Assembly (NCBI GenBank): GCA_013397935.1
Contig: VZRN01003459.1
Coordinates: forward strand, 635,054 to 699,053
From: Dasyornis broadbenti
Taxonomy: Eukaryota; Chordata; Aves; Passeriformes; Dasyornithidae
Length of the DNA stretch: 64,000 nt
Direction: 5' to 3'
The notes beneath the pieces were generated by a model. That model worked only from the letters and a program-made list of their open reading frames with translations, searched no databases and was not told the origin of the DNA. Each line of letters begins with the position of its first letter. Position 1 is the stretch's first letter. A program made the translations under genes and the position numbers. This document shows, piece by piece, positions 30,294 to 42,481 of this stretch.

Positions 30294-30382
30294 CTGAGAA
30301 TTTGTGACTGGACCATGAATCAAAACGGCAGGCATTTATACCCCAGTGCCAGTGAGGATACATTGGGAATTACTTGGCAAAG
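30294..30382 (+). CDS. NFIB: NFIB exon E, frame-switching alternative exon
   Basis: The 89-bp exon has acceptor TTGACAG|CTG and donor CAAAG|GTAACA. It is read from phase 0 as LRICDWTMNQNGRHLYPSAS then EDTLGITWQ, plus two bases (AG) that form Ser with the first base of exon F. Because 89 is not a multiple of three, including it moves exon F into a different frame and replaces the SWYLG ending by a 42-residue tail. The acceptor has a poor pyrimidine tract, broken by purines (CTAGGTTTCAATTGACAG), as is common for regulated exons. The peptide matches the long NFIB isoform I remember (RICDWTMNQNGRHLYP), with Ser-Ala-Ser near the end. Confidence 0.93.
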
Positions 30383-31442
30383 GTAACATTTTAATTATTT
30401 CCACCCCTACACCACCTCTAAAAAAGTTCCATAGAGCTACAGTATCTGTTTTAGTGGGCCTCCAGAGGTATATGTGACAGCATTATGATTAAAATATGCA
30501 ACATTTCTCCTATACACATTCAGGTTATCTTTCATGTAAGCTGACTTTAGACAGTCCCTTAATTTAACACCTGGGATAAGGTTATGCTGTCATATGTGAA
30601 AGGTTTGTGAATTGAAGGAAATACTGATCTTAGGTTTTGAAAATGTTGTTTGCAGTCATATTTTGGGGATCTTAGTGGTTAACACAAAGAAAATGGTGCT
30701 GTTAGAGGTATAGGTGAGTATAATAATAAATGGCTGAGGTGGTGGTTCTTTTTGGGCAGAGAATAATTATGTTATTCATGGAGACATTTCTTACTAGCTG
30801 GCTGGTGTAGATTTAGGTCACTAACATATACCTGAAGGTAAGATATAAACCATTTTATTTTTCAACTAAATAACAGAATAATTAGGAATGATATACAAAA
30901 AAAAGAGTTTCTTTTTGTATGAAAAAAATCCCACAAATAAACCAAACAATGAACCTTATTAACCTTTGATATATTATTAATTTATTATATTTTACATCTC
31001 TTGATATACAGTAGATTAGGGTAACAGTAGAAGGTGTGTGTTTATCTAAATAGGTATATAAACAAATCAACGTAATTTTGGTATGTCAGTTTTCACTTTT
31101 TTTCATGTACAGGATTATCTGCAACACTCAATATGTAATGAGGGTTGTACATGTAAAGCTTGCAGGTTGGAAGCCTATCAAAAAAACTATTAGCCAATTA
31201 CTCATTAAATAATTTTAAATACCTTTCGGAAATTTATGTGCATGTGAGAATATATGTACTTTTGAATAGTTAGAGTAAGTATGTGTATGAAGGTAATTTA
31301 TATATATTATATACAAAACGCCTTTGATGCATTATACAGATAGTACTATGAATAGCTAGAAGTTTTGGGGCTTTTGAAAATCTACTTGGAAGGGAAATTA
31401 CTGAGTTTGAAAACTGATGCTGTTTACAAATCTGAAGTTTAA

Positions 31443-31560
31443 TTGTTTGGGGGGGGGGTACTTTTTGTTCTGGTTTGTTTTTTTGGGTTTTTGTTTTTTG
31501 TTTTTGTTTTTTGGGTTTTGTTTTGTTTTGTTTTCTTTTTCTTTTTTTCCCAATTTTTCT
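31443..31560. repeat. G run and T/G-rich low-complexity tract
   Basis: A run of nine to ten G near 31450 is followed by TTTTG/TTTTTTG units. It is the mirror type of the CAAAA tract at 25482-25535. No element body is recognisable. Confidence 0.8.
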
Positions 31561-33680
31561 GAAATAATGCTTTAAATCTGGAAGAGTTGTGGTGGCTAAG
31601 TAAGGTCTTGCCATTTTTTTCCTTGTGTATTTAAATAGTACAATGGAAAATTAGCTAATGGATTCACCTCATCTCCTCAAGTACTGTGATTCACATTACA
31701 AATCCCCATCATCCAGTAATGGCCAGAGTTTCCAATGTACTGCCAGTAGTGAATCCAAACTGAGCTCATATAGCATAGAGGGGGTGATTTATTCTCCCAC
31801 TACAAAGGTAGAATATGCTTTTTCAGGGCATTGACAGGCCTTAGAAAAATCACATCACAACAACCTATCTAGGAACATCCTTACATGGTTTTAATCAGTC
31901 GTCACTCAAGCGCCCTTCAGAGCAATGCCAGATATACCAGTTTAAGCACTGTCCTAGTGTTTGCTGAATTCTGTTTTTCAGTACCATCATGGGCATAAAT
32001 TGTGATAAGAGAGGAAATGTAGGGGAAAACATTTCTAGGTGATGACCAAGAAAACCTTGGTGGATAATGAAGGCATGCTCCATGATCCATTCCCTGCTGC
32101 AGACCAAACTGCTTTGCAGGTCACTCCCAGAATGCTGCCTGCCCTTGTAGCCCTTTCAATGTATACAGAAGTGCTTCCAGAAGAGCTTGGGCACAAATTC
32201 TGCCATGGACATTTCATCAGAGTCCTAGGCTATGCCACTTGCTCTTGGATTATGCATAGCCTTGAAGGACAAGGAAACAAACTGTTCTGCCTAAGCAGAT
32301 GGCTTTTAGGTTTTGGGTTTTGAAATACGACATTCTTCAAATCCCACAGAGCTGAAGCCTTAAGGAGCAAAATTATACCTGCACAGGCTAAAGAACAGTG
32401 AGCCTTTCTAACACTAAAACTAACATTAAAAAACAAGAATATATTGCAAAAGGAATTGCCACATGTTGGCAAAGAAATATGTCCTGGTCCAGACAAGTTT
32501 CTGCAACTGTGAATGGTTTCATAAATGCTTGATTATGTGATTTCCACAGATCTGCAGCACTCATTTTGATTGTGCTCAACCTCACATTTTTATCAGGTTT
32601 TCGTGGTTATTTTAAGTATACTGATTTTTCAGAAGTATTGTTGACCTCAGGGAGGAAAATTTGGCAGTTCCTCAGTGTTAGCATCCCTTTCTCTACAGAA
32701 ACTGGGTAGCAGAGATGGTCAGGTTGAAGACTTTATCATCGAGCATTGTTGGTAAACCACACTTTGGAAACTTGGGAAACATTAATTATGAAAACCTTCT
32801 GTTGTCTCTGTGTTGTCTTATTAATAGTTGCCTGTCATACCTCATGGTAGGTACAATGCATAGATTTCAAAATATATATTTTTTGGTTTTGTTTCCTTAA
32901 AAAATTATGTGCCTGTTGGCATTTAAAGATTCAGGTCTAAGACAGTAGTGATCTATATGCAAAGGCCGAACTTTGCAAAAAACAAGAGAATATGAATAAT
33001 ACAAAACAAAAAAGGAGCACCAAGCCACAAAACTGTAGGTCAGTGATACTCCATTTACTACAAAACTAGAAGACTTTCAGGGAATGGTGATAACAAAAAT
33101 AGATTAATACTCTGCATAGCTGAATTAAACATTCTAGTATCTTTAATGTAAGTACTTTTATTAAACATTCTGTGAGCATCCTAAAAAAAAACCCCAAAAA
33201 AGGAAAAAACCCCACCCCAGTTATTTGGTGAGGTATTTGGAAGTAGTAATTTTTACTTTGCTGCTGATACCCAAACCATCTACAATTATAGTTTGGTTTG
33301 GTTTTTTCATTGCTGATTTAGAGCATTTATGGGACATATTATGTCTTGATATATCTTTTTATGTGTATTTGTAAACATATTTTATTTTGTCTGCTGAACT
33401 TTGAGCACCATTTAAACACATCAATAGAACTATGTTCTCCTGTATTTTTATGATCACTTAGGTAACATTTTTTGGTGTGAATAAGATACTCAGAGCCATT
33501 AAAAACCTCAGAATCTTTATTTTTTTAATAACTGCAGTTCTGTTTTCCTAGAGACAGAGGGTGAGGGGAAGCTGTGAGAAATCTGTAAAGCTCATTTAGG
33601 AAAATACAGTCTCAATTACTATACGAGGGCAAGACTGCAAGCAAAAAGTACACTTAAGAAATGAGTGGAAGTGGCAAAAG

Positions 33681-33710
33681 GGGGGTGTGGGTGTGGGTGT
33701 GTGTGTGAGG
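33681..33710. repeat. GGGTGT/GT simple repeat
   Basis: A G run followed by GTGTGG units and then GT units. Confidence 0.85.
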
Positions 33711-36700
33711 CTGATAACATGAGTCTGATCCTAAATCTAAGCCACTCATTACACCGTTGATGATATTTCCAGTATAAATACTCATACTAGCTGGCATGAT
33801 GGGTCTCTCTTAGACCATGTGAAGTATTTGCAAGTCTTCCACAGACTGTAAGCAACTTTTCATTGTCAAAGTGTGCATTTCAATTCAGCTATTAACAAAT
33901 GTATTTTTATTTCTATTAATTCTTTTAACAATCATTCAGTGTTAGTTTTATGGGTTAACTGTTTAACATTACCTATACAGTATCCAGGCAAATGGACTAG
34001 GCTAGAATTTCATTATTTCATTTTGTTATCTTGACACATCAGCATAGTACAACAGCTGGCTTGTTCCTGGAGATGCTGAGGGGAGCTCTGTTCTCAGAGT
34101 GCTGAATTTCTTTCTCAGCTGTAGCTGTAGGGGTGTTCAGCATTCCAAACATCATTTCCCCCCCACTCCCAGCACCACTGTGTGTTTACGGTAACAGTAA
34201 TGATAAGGCAAGCAAATGGGATTATCTGATTTGTGAAAGAAGTTGGAGGGGAGTTGAGAATGGGTGCATATTGCTTTTGTAGCGCAATACTGTGTGCATG
34301 TCTGGTATCATGCAAATATATAGCAACAAATATATAGCAAGCAGCAGCACGTCTGTGGAAGCACATTTTGACAAACACAGACACCTGTTAGAGCAGTGGT
34401 TCATAAACTCTGACCTGTGCCCCTCCCTGATTCCTCCTTCCAGCAATGGTTTGGAATAGAAGTATCATTTCATTATGATTTCAGAAAAAAAAGGCTGAAG
34501 TATTCTGATTGTAAACATATTCATAGGGAGAAAGTTTAATGATTTCTGATATTTATCAATTCAAATTACTAATTCTAATAGTTTTGCCCCACTCTGTAAT
34601 GCAGAAAGATGTGCAGAACATTATTTCCTCTCCATCTAGGCAAACATCTTCTGAACACTTCCTAAGAAATTAGCTGTATTCAAGCCAGACTTGCATGCTG
34701 CCATCTCACAGGAAATGGGTCAGCAATCCATTAAGATGCCATTAGATAATCTAATTTGGAACTTAATCTCTAAATTAACCATGCTCCATACTTGAAGCAT
34801 ACTTGAGAGAAAGAAAAAGTTTATGTTTGAATCGATAGGGGAGCCGAAGCGTGAAGAGGGCTGTTTGTTTTTTCTGTAGCTGTGGTCACGTCTCAAGCCG
34901 TCTGGTAACCAGGAGAAACCAGACATGATGTAATTCCAGATTGAACTTGAACTTCAGGGACTTAGAATGGGGGAACAATGGACCATAGGAATCTATAATG
35001 TCCATTTTCCACATGATTATGTTTGGAGCTTTAAGTTAACCTTTATGGGAGTAGCAACAAGAACTGCAATGTGACCAAAATGAATGAGATGATCTAGAAG
35101 CAAGATGTTAAAGTAAAGAAAACAACTTTAGTAATAATTTCTAAGCAGCACTGCAGATTCCAGCAGGATTAGAAAAGTTCTTGCTCTGCAGTGAACTGGT
35201 TGCCTGTTCTGAGCTCTCTTTGTTCACTTAGGTGGGACAAACTTAATCTTATGTTTCCTGTCAGATGATTTTTGGCAGCTGTTAGGGAAGGAGGAGCATG
35301 TTATAGAGAATTCCCTAGTGTAAACTGTATCTTTAACCCCTTGGTTACTCCAGCTTCCTAGTTATCATCTTACCTCCAATTGTTTCTTGTGAAGTAGTAG
35401 AATTGCTTTGTTTGGGTTTGTTTTTGTTTTGTTATTTGGTGCAGGATTTCCTGCATTATTATTTAGTCATGCTAATTTGATAAGTAAACTTGTAGTTATA
35501 TTTTTTAAAAGTAAACATCCTAATGGTTTGAAATGGAAATAGTAATATTTGGGAAAAGGAAAAGGTAGTGCAGGTGTGTAAAGTCAAGAGCCAGTTTTTC
35601 ACAGGCAGCCCGGGGGACCCTGGTAACCAAGCACATTTTCTCCATGGTTTGGCTTGGCTTGGTCATAGCCTCTTCTGTGCAGGTACATGTTTGAAACCCT
35701 CTGTTAGCCCTGTTCCTGCACCAAATACTCATGGATGCATGGCCCAAAACACAACAAGGAGATGTACAATTTCTCTGGGCCCTTCCTCTGTTGTGGGTAT
35801 TCTTTGTTAGCAATGGGGTCTGTAGCTTCTTCCTGATCTTTACATACCTTTTTGTCACAAAAAATGAGTCTGAAGAAAATTGAATAAATAATATTCTTAT
35901 AGCAGATTTCCCTTTTCCCTCCCCTGGGTATAAATCAGTAGGTCTTTAACTCCTCCATCTGCTAGATGGGTGGTATGTGCCTACATACCTAAGTCATCCT
36001 AAATTAACCTGAGATACACTTAATACTTCTCTTGAAACAAGTGCTCATCTTGGAGGTAAAATTTGGCAGCTGTATACCTATGGAAACCAGTTCAGAATGG
36101 TAACAGAAGTACCCCATTAAGTAGATATTGGAAGGGTGGTTAGTCTTTTGGCAGAAATGCACAAGTGGGAATTTAGCCAGTGTGCTGAGGTTAGCAAAAT
36201 TGCATTTGCAAAGTTTTTACGATCCCAGCGTTTTAAAAGCTAAAAGTTCCTGTACTTGTGTGGGCGATTACTTGCTGCAGAGAAGCTTCTTGCATGGTGA
36301 CTTACTATTGTCACTTCTCTCAACATTGAAAGTATTTCTACTTTTTCTGTCCAAAGACTACCTTGGCAGGATCTGTTCTACCTTCTGTAAGCTAGTGAGT
36401 TCATGTACCTGACAGTAAAGCCCTAAGAAGGAAATACTGCTTTAGATGTACTTTCGGAATGGTAAAATACTCTTACAGATTTCTGAAACTGTAAAAGAAA
36501 GCAGGTAGTAACTGGTGGAAAATAAGAATCTGAAAGACCTCCAGATTTACTCAGGTCAGATTAGATTTATTTTTTATTGCATTTAGTTAATTGTTTAACA
36601 TTATTATACTCTTTATGTTATTATAACCTCCAAAGTGGACTGTATATACATATAATGTAAGCACTACTTGTGGTCCATTCCAGTAATATTTTAATCAGAG

Positions 36701-39700
36701 GTTCTTGAAACATCAATTATTATCTTTAAGAGGAAATCATGGCAGAAATCTTGATTGAATTAACATCTGGAAACTGTAATGGAAACTGTAATGGAGAATG
36801 TTAACCCTGTAGGATACTTGCAGAATTTTCCTTTGCTGTTTTATTACATTGAACAGATAAACACATTATACTTCCTGTGGATGGAGAGGGAACTGGTGAC
36901 TGTATAACACATCTGATAGTCTAACTATAGTGTAGATGAAACTGCTACCAGTAGTGAAATTACTTAAAGGTGGAGTACTTCAGGAAGGAGGTCCTGCAAC
37001 AAAGACTGGTCTGAATCTCACAACAGTATTTGATGGTGCTTCTCATGTAATTTTCTTCAAGAGTTAGCCTCAAGTAGCTTTTTAGGTCTCACTTCATGTT
37101 TCAAGGGAAAAACATTTATGTTATAACCTCTGTCAGAACACGGATAACAGATTTCCTCAGGAGTCGTAAGCTGGAGTGTGGGGTAGACCTGCTTTATTCC
37201 ACTCATACATACAATTTCTTATCTGAAGGAGAAGCCATGTGGGCAGAGAGACATCATATTAACTTCTGCAAGGACAATCACCTTGTCTGTGTCCCAAGCA
37301 ATAGAAAGAGTTTTGGCTTCCCTGTGTTGAGGTACATAGTGGACAGAGACACAGTACTGCCACTGGTTTTGCAAAACCAAGGGCTTAACTTTAACTGGGA
37401 CTCACACAAACTGCTGGATAGTATGGTGAAGGGAGGGGAAAAGTGTTTCTCCATTTCCTGCTGTTGCCACTCATGTGGGCTCCTGGATGGAGTTTGCTTG
37501 GCAGCCAGCAGTAACTATCATTCCTGCTAGGATGTTCTGCCGAGAAACCGTGGATGGTTTCCATGGCAGAAGCTAAGCTCTGCAATACTCAAGTCCCTTC
37601 TGAGTAGGCTGACAGGAGAACCTTGCTATTCTGAACGTTTGCTCTAGCTTGCCTTCATGCTGGAGTACTGGGGAACTACAAAGCTGAGTGTGGCTCATAG
37701 GGTAGCTGAAAGTTCAACTAAATTTGCCATAAATGTGAAGGGGGATTGTGGGAGTGTTGGATAGACAGCCATATGCATGCAGCTTAGCAGAGCCTGTGTT
37801 GTGTTTTCGGTTATTTGTTGTGTCACAGCTGTTCTCAGAGCTCTGTCCTGTGACTAAGGCTGTTCTCAGTAGCTTTCATTCAGGTTTCTTCTTTTGTCTG
37901 CAGTGAGCATCTGGGGGTGGTACCAGGACTGGGGTGGCCCAAGATAGAGTTACATATATCAAACTGTAGTATGATAAGGTTGTTTTCTAAACCACAACCA
38001 GAGCTCATCAAGCCTTGAAGATAATGGCGTAGGAAAAACCAGCAAACAGAGGGAACAGGCAGTTCTTCCCAGCTTCTGATGCAGTCAGACTCTGTCCAGT
38101 GTGTGTGTTTAGACCAGGACTTCAGGCATCTCCAGAGTTGTGGAAGTGGTGACTGTTCCAGCCCTGCAGGCAGGCAGTGTCTGTTGTTCCTGGTCCCACA
38201 GGTGCTCCACTGCCTGCACCACCATCTCTGGCAGAAGGCTTGGCCTGAGCAGTACGAGGGACTGAAACTCCTGTGGGATATACACAGTGTTAACATGGGA
38301 GTTTTATTTCTCCCTCAGGATTCATAAGTAGTACTGATTAACTTCCTGCAGACTGTCATGGTCATAATATAAGGTGGGAGGCTTGAAAGGTTTAAATAAA
38401 CACCTATACTGAATTGGTAGGTCATGTGGCAACAACAGTCATATTAGGAACTTCCTACAACTTATTTTTATTGTGCACTTTCCATAGAAATGAAGAGATC
38501 TGTCTGGTATTTGAAGTAGCTGATAAAAATTCTGCTACAAATAGTAATTTGTTTTTAGTCAGCACTGACTTGTTGCTTTCACCCTCTGTAGTCACTAGAA
38601 GGTTGGCAACTTTAAAACAAAGCAGAAAGTCACAAATTAATCTGTCCAACCACTGAAGTCCACTGTAAATCTTCAGAAAGATAACCTGGAGCCTGTGTGT
38701 TTAGCCTTTGCCACAAAATTTTTTTAAATAGTGTGTTGACCTCAAACAAAATTTATATTCTTTGAATTAGTGTAGTATTTTGTTTGAAGTCACTAAACAC
38801 TGTAAATCCAGTGTAACAGGACGTCAAAGAACTGTGCACTGTAAAACATATATTCAGATAGATCCCAAGCAAACAAATCTGCTTGGTCTTTATTTTTTTA
38901 TTACTAGTTCTTGTTTTTACAAATCCCCATGCTTGGAAACTATTTACTTTGTGTCTGTTATTTCAGAATTTACTTCTTAACATCACTGAAATCCAAAGAG
39001 GAAGGAACAAAAAATGCATTTTAAAACAAATTATGAAGGAAGATGAAGAAAAAGTTGTAACAATTAAACCTCTTAAATGAAATTCTGGTATTGATTTTTT
39101 TTTTCTTTTTGGAACATAATCTTTTCATTAGATCATCTTGGAAAAATCTTTTATGCATAGCTAGGTTTAAGTCTTTGTGAATGCTTCAAGATTTGTAGTG
39201 AACTATGATTTTTAATTTCAAAAGGGTTTTTTTTCCTCTTATAGCAGACTTTTTTTTCAATAGTCAATAGAATTAAAGCAACAAAAAAATGTTAAGCATA
39301 TTAGCTGATCTTACATTTTGAAAACAGCAATTTTTTTTTTTTTAATTTCTGAAAATGTTAAAATTCTGCCAATTTTTATGTGTCCTTCAAGAATGTACCC
39401 AATTAAGGAAAAAATCCCCAACAACCTTGTTGAATAATATTTGTACTTCAGGCATTGGAAACAGTAAGATATTAATATTTATTGTATTCTCTTCGTGAAA
39501 TAAAATTAGTCCTTCTTCCTTGGGAATATGGCCATCATTGAAACAAACAAATCAGGAATTATTTCCACTTTTTTGTGTGTGTGTAAAACAAAACATCTGA
39601 AATGAATTGCTAGGAGTTAAAATAGTAAATTGTCAGGGTTAGTGAGATAAGTAGTTTCAAACAGGTGTAAATGACAGAAGCCGTTTGTATTATTTTTAAT

Positions 39701-40208
39701 ATGAAAGGCCTGAGAAACATATGCCCTGGATTTCACAAAATAAGTTGGTCACTTGTCAGCAACTGAAATGACCACAAAAATCTGCCAAATGAAATGTAGT
39801 TATTTCATATACATATGAAATAGATAAAAAGGGCCTATTTTCCTCTTTATACCTCATGCCACAAAAGTGCATCTGCTTGTCCAGGGAGAGAGTGGTGCAG
39901 AAACGGGACCAAAGATAGAGAGGGAAAAAAACTTCAGTATTTGTCCTCCACAATACACATGCAGAAGGGTTTAGTCTTCAGATGTATTATCCTGAAGCTC
40001 ATTAGTCTAATCTCAAAATGTATTCCCAAGTAAGCACTTATGTTTGTGGAAAGACCTAGTGTGCAGAAAAACTTGATACAATGAAGTGCAGAGGAAGTAT
40101 GTGTTTGCATGCTGTGTGTCCAGTTTTGGTGTTAGTTCTTTGACAATGATTGCTGACTTAATGATGCTGTTTTCTTCTGAATAAATATGAAAAAAATTTT
40201 CTTCAAAG

Positions 40209-40250
40209 TCATAGAATCATATAGCTTAGTATAGTTTGCTTTGGACTTCT
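40209..40250 (-). mobile_element. possible decayed CR1 3' tail
   Basis: CATAGAATCATATAG followed by ATAGTTTGCTTTGGACTTC resembles the reverse complement of a CR1 3' end (family pattern CATAGAATCA...TAGTTTGGGTTGGA). Only about 40 bp match and no more of the element is evident, so this may be chance. Confidence 0.35.
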
Positions 40251-41177
40251 GGGTTGCCAGAACCACATCTAAGGAAAGGGCTGCTCAGGGTCCATGCTGG
40301 GTACTGAAGACCAGCAACTGAGGCCTGTCTTTGAGTAACCGTCTTGCAAGTACTACTGGTTGGTGCCTGGTGAACCTGTGAATCCCATTGGGACTTCAGC
40401 TCCTTAGTGACAGAGTGCCTTTGAAGTGATGACTTAAGCTCCTAAGTCAATGAATTGTCTTTCTCAGAGGTTTGTTGAAAAAAATGTGATACTCACTGCT
40501 ACCCTTGGCTCACAGCTACCCTTGGCTGCAAGTGTTTTGATGATTGGGTCTTCTTTCAGCTGGTGTTCCTTAGACCCTGACACTCTTAGGGAAATTTTTT
40601 TTAAGAAAGCTGGGTTTTTGAACATTAAAAGTCCTCCGTTCTTATGGGGATCTGTGCATCTCAGAGGCTGGTCTTGGGATGGTGACAAGATAAACTGCTG
40701 TGTTGTAAGAGGGCAGGAAATCTCACAGGATGCTGCCACTGAAATTTTATACTGTTTTCTTGAAAAAAGAACACCTGTACCCTGAAGTATATATCACTAG
40801 CTCTTAAATGATGTCCCTCATGCTATATAGTGTTGTATACTTTAGTTGTGTTTGCTCTATATATTTGCATCTGACATTTTGGGGGACTTTCATAAACAAA
40901 TAGGCCATTTAGAGTAACTCAGGAGTAGTACAACTTGCTACTGAGTTCAATACAATTATTTTTCTTTCAAATAACTCTTACTTTCGCAAAGGAAACTGGG
41001 AAGTAGAATCTCAAGTAACATTCACAAATTTTATTTCCATTTTTGTCCTAAGTAGGGCTATTATTAATTAATATTGGCTGAAGCTTGATTCATATTCATT
41101 GTATACATGTTTAACTTATGTTTTGTTTTTTCTCTCTCTCTTTCTGTCTCTCCTTGTGTCTTTCCCCTTTTCAACAG

Positions 41178-41307
41178 TCCTGGTACCTGGGCTAGCTTGG
41201 TTCCTTTCCAAGTATCAAATAGGACACCGATCCTGCCGACAAATGTCCCAAACTATGGTTTGAACATAATTGGAGAGCCTTTCCTTCAAGCAGAAACAAG
41301 CAACTGA
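41178..41307 (+). CDS. NFIB: NFIB terminal coding exon F, read in two frames
   Basis: The acceptor follows an exceptionally long C/T tract and is CAACAG|TCC. Joined to B or D (phase 0) the exon reads SWYLG and stops at 41193-41195, which is the classic NFIB C terminus. Joined to E (two bases carried over) it reads SPGTWASLVPFQVSNRTPIL, then PTNVPNYGLNIIGEPFLQ and AETSN, and stops at 41305-41307. The 18 bases 41178-41195 are therefore coding in both frames, and 41196-41307 is either long-isoform coding sequence or short-isoform 3' UTR. The intact long frame right up to AETSN argues that the long form is functional in this species. Both stops are in the last exon, so neither should trigger nonsense-mediated decay. 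Confidence 0.95.
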
Positions 41308-41627
41308 GGGAAACAAAATAAAAAGCAAAATTTAAAAAAAANCTGATTCAAGATGTGAAAAAAAAAAAAAAAAAAAGGAAAGAAGACAGTATGAGAAAAG
41401 AAACTGAAGAAAGAAGAAAAAAATAGACCAGCAATTGCAGCTCTTACAATCACTAATTCCCTTATGGTTGAAACTGAAATGATATACAAAGGGTCGATGA
41501 TATTTCACTGATGGGTAGAATGCAGCTCCTGCTAAGTAGCCTTTGTTATATGAAGTCCACTGGGAAATAGATGTTCTGTCTGCGACAATATATTTTAACT
41601 GACTTTCTAGATGCCTTAATATTTGCA

Positions 41628-41637
41628 TGATAAGCTA
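41628..41637 (+). promoter_or_regulatory. candidate miR-21 target site
   Basis: TGATAAGCTA is complementary to nucleotides 1-10 of miR-21 (UAGCUUAUCA). NFIB has been reported as a miR-21 target in mammals, so a perfect 10-nt match in this bird suggests the site is old. Functional use in this species is not shown by sequence alone. Confidence 0.65.
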
Positions 41638-41661
41638 GTTCTATTGGTTTAGTATTCTTGT

Positions 41662-41668
41662 TGTTTAC
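41662..41668 (+). promoter_or_regulatory. candidate miR-30 family seed site
   Basis: TGTTTAC is the 7-mer seed match of the miR-30 family. It starts 25 nt after the end of the miR-21 match, inside the range where neighbouring sites can act together. Confidence 0.45.
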
Positions 41669-42261
41669 GCATGAGATCACTGTTCCTGGTTATCTCACAA
41701 AACAAAGGCTAGGCAGCAGCAGCAGAGCTGCAGGAGGACAAGGGCCGTGAGCCAGCCAATTTCTCAACAGTCTGATTTCTAAATGTTTTGAAAATAAGCT
41801 CTGTAGCCTTTAGTTATCAGTATGGATTTATTAAACTTTGGCCCTTAATTCAGCCTTTTTCTAGTGTGTTATGCAGTTTGAAGTTTTCAATCAGTATGAA
41901 CACACAGGCTCTATGGAAGAAATGCCTCTACGCAAGTGTTATCTTCTCATGCAACAGTAAAAAAAAAAAAGAGAAAGAAAAAAATTACATTTTCCCCACT
42001 AAAGAAACACGTACAGAGGCAAGTGCAATTTAAAAATCATATCTTAAGAGGTCATCACTATAAGTCCTTCAGCCCTTGGACTCTAAATCGAGGGGATTAA
42101 AAATATAAATAAAAATTACTTTGAACAAACTTATTTTTCCCCTCAGTTTTTGAGGGCATTAAAAGGCATTAAGTCAAGACAAATCACATCCTTGAGAAAA
42201 AGAAATTGATGGAAACACAGCACTTATGTTGGTTTAGCTGCTGCCTCCACAGAGGGGTAGG

Positions 42262-42274
42262 ATTTATTTATTTA
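42262..42274 (+). promoter_or_regulatory. AU-rich element in the 3' UTR
   Basis: Overlapping ATTTA pentamers (ATTTATTTATTTA) form a nonamer-type AU-rich element of the kind bound by mRNA-decay and stability proteins. The role here is inferred. Confidence 0.45.
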
Positions 42275-42474
42275 AAGTTACTTGTTGCATCAAGAACCCA
42301 TAGGGTTTACATGTTTCTGTAAAATCTACATCATAGAGACAAAGACATAGGCAAATCCATGTCACAAGGGCAAAGCTTACCGTTTACAAACTGGTAATAC
42401 CAGGATGGGGATATGTTGTATTTAAATAATGCACTCTTAATGTAAGTCTAATTACAGGGTGCTGTAAACTTGCA

Positions 42475-42481
42475 TGGTGCT
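42475..42481 (+). promoter_or_regulatory. candidate miR-29 seed site
   Basis: TGGTGCT pairs with nucleotides 2-8 of miR-29. It is a 7-mer only, without the flanking A, so chance is quite possible. Confidence 0.25.

Larger units (their letters stand above)
30383..41177 (+). other. NFIB: NFIB intron E-F
   Basis: This 10.8-kb intron begins GTAACA and ends in a very long pyrimidine tract (about 41126-41175) and TCAACAG. It holds a G run and T/G-rich low-complexity tract (31443-31560), an A/C-rich tract (33182-33220), a GT repeat (33681-33710), a short repeat at 36767-36798, and a possible decayed CR1 tail (40209-40250). The open frame of 144 codons at 37096-37530 shows no family features. Confidence 0.88.

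Noticed and set aside
37096..37530. Plus-strand open frame of 144 codons
   Set aside because: It is in intron E-F. The translation has no family resemblance and no clear conserved motif, and it is not flanked by a suitable splice pair in NFIB phase.
37880..38296. Minus-strand open frame of 138 codons, Cys/Ser/Trp-rich
   Set aside because: Composition reflects a locally GC-richer intron stretch. No domain is recognised and the opposite strand is also open.
41612..41618. miR-124 site (TGCCTTA), with another partial match at 42630-42636
   Set aside because: These are only 7-mers expected by chance in a 6.4-kb UTR, with no further support from the sequence alone.
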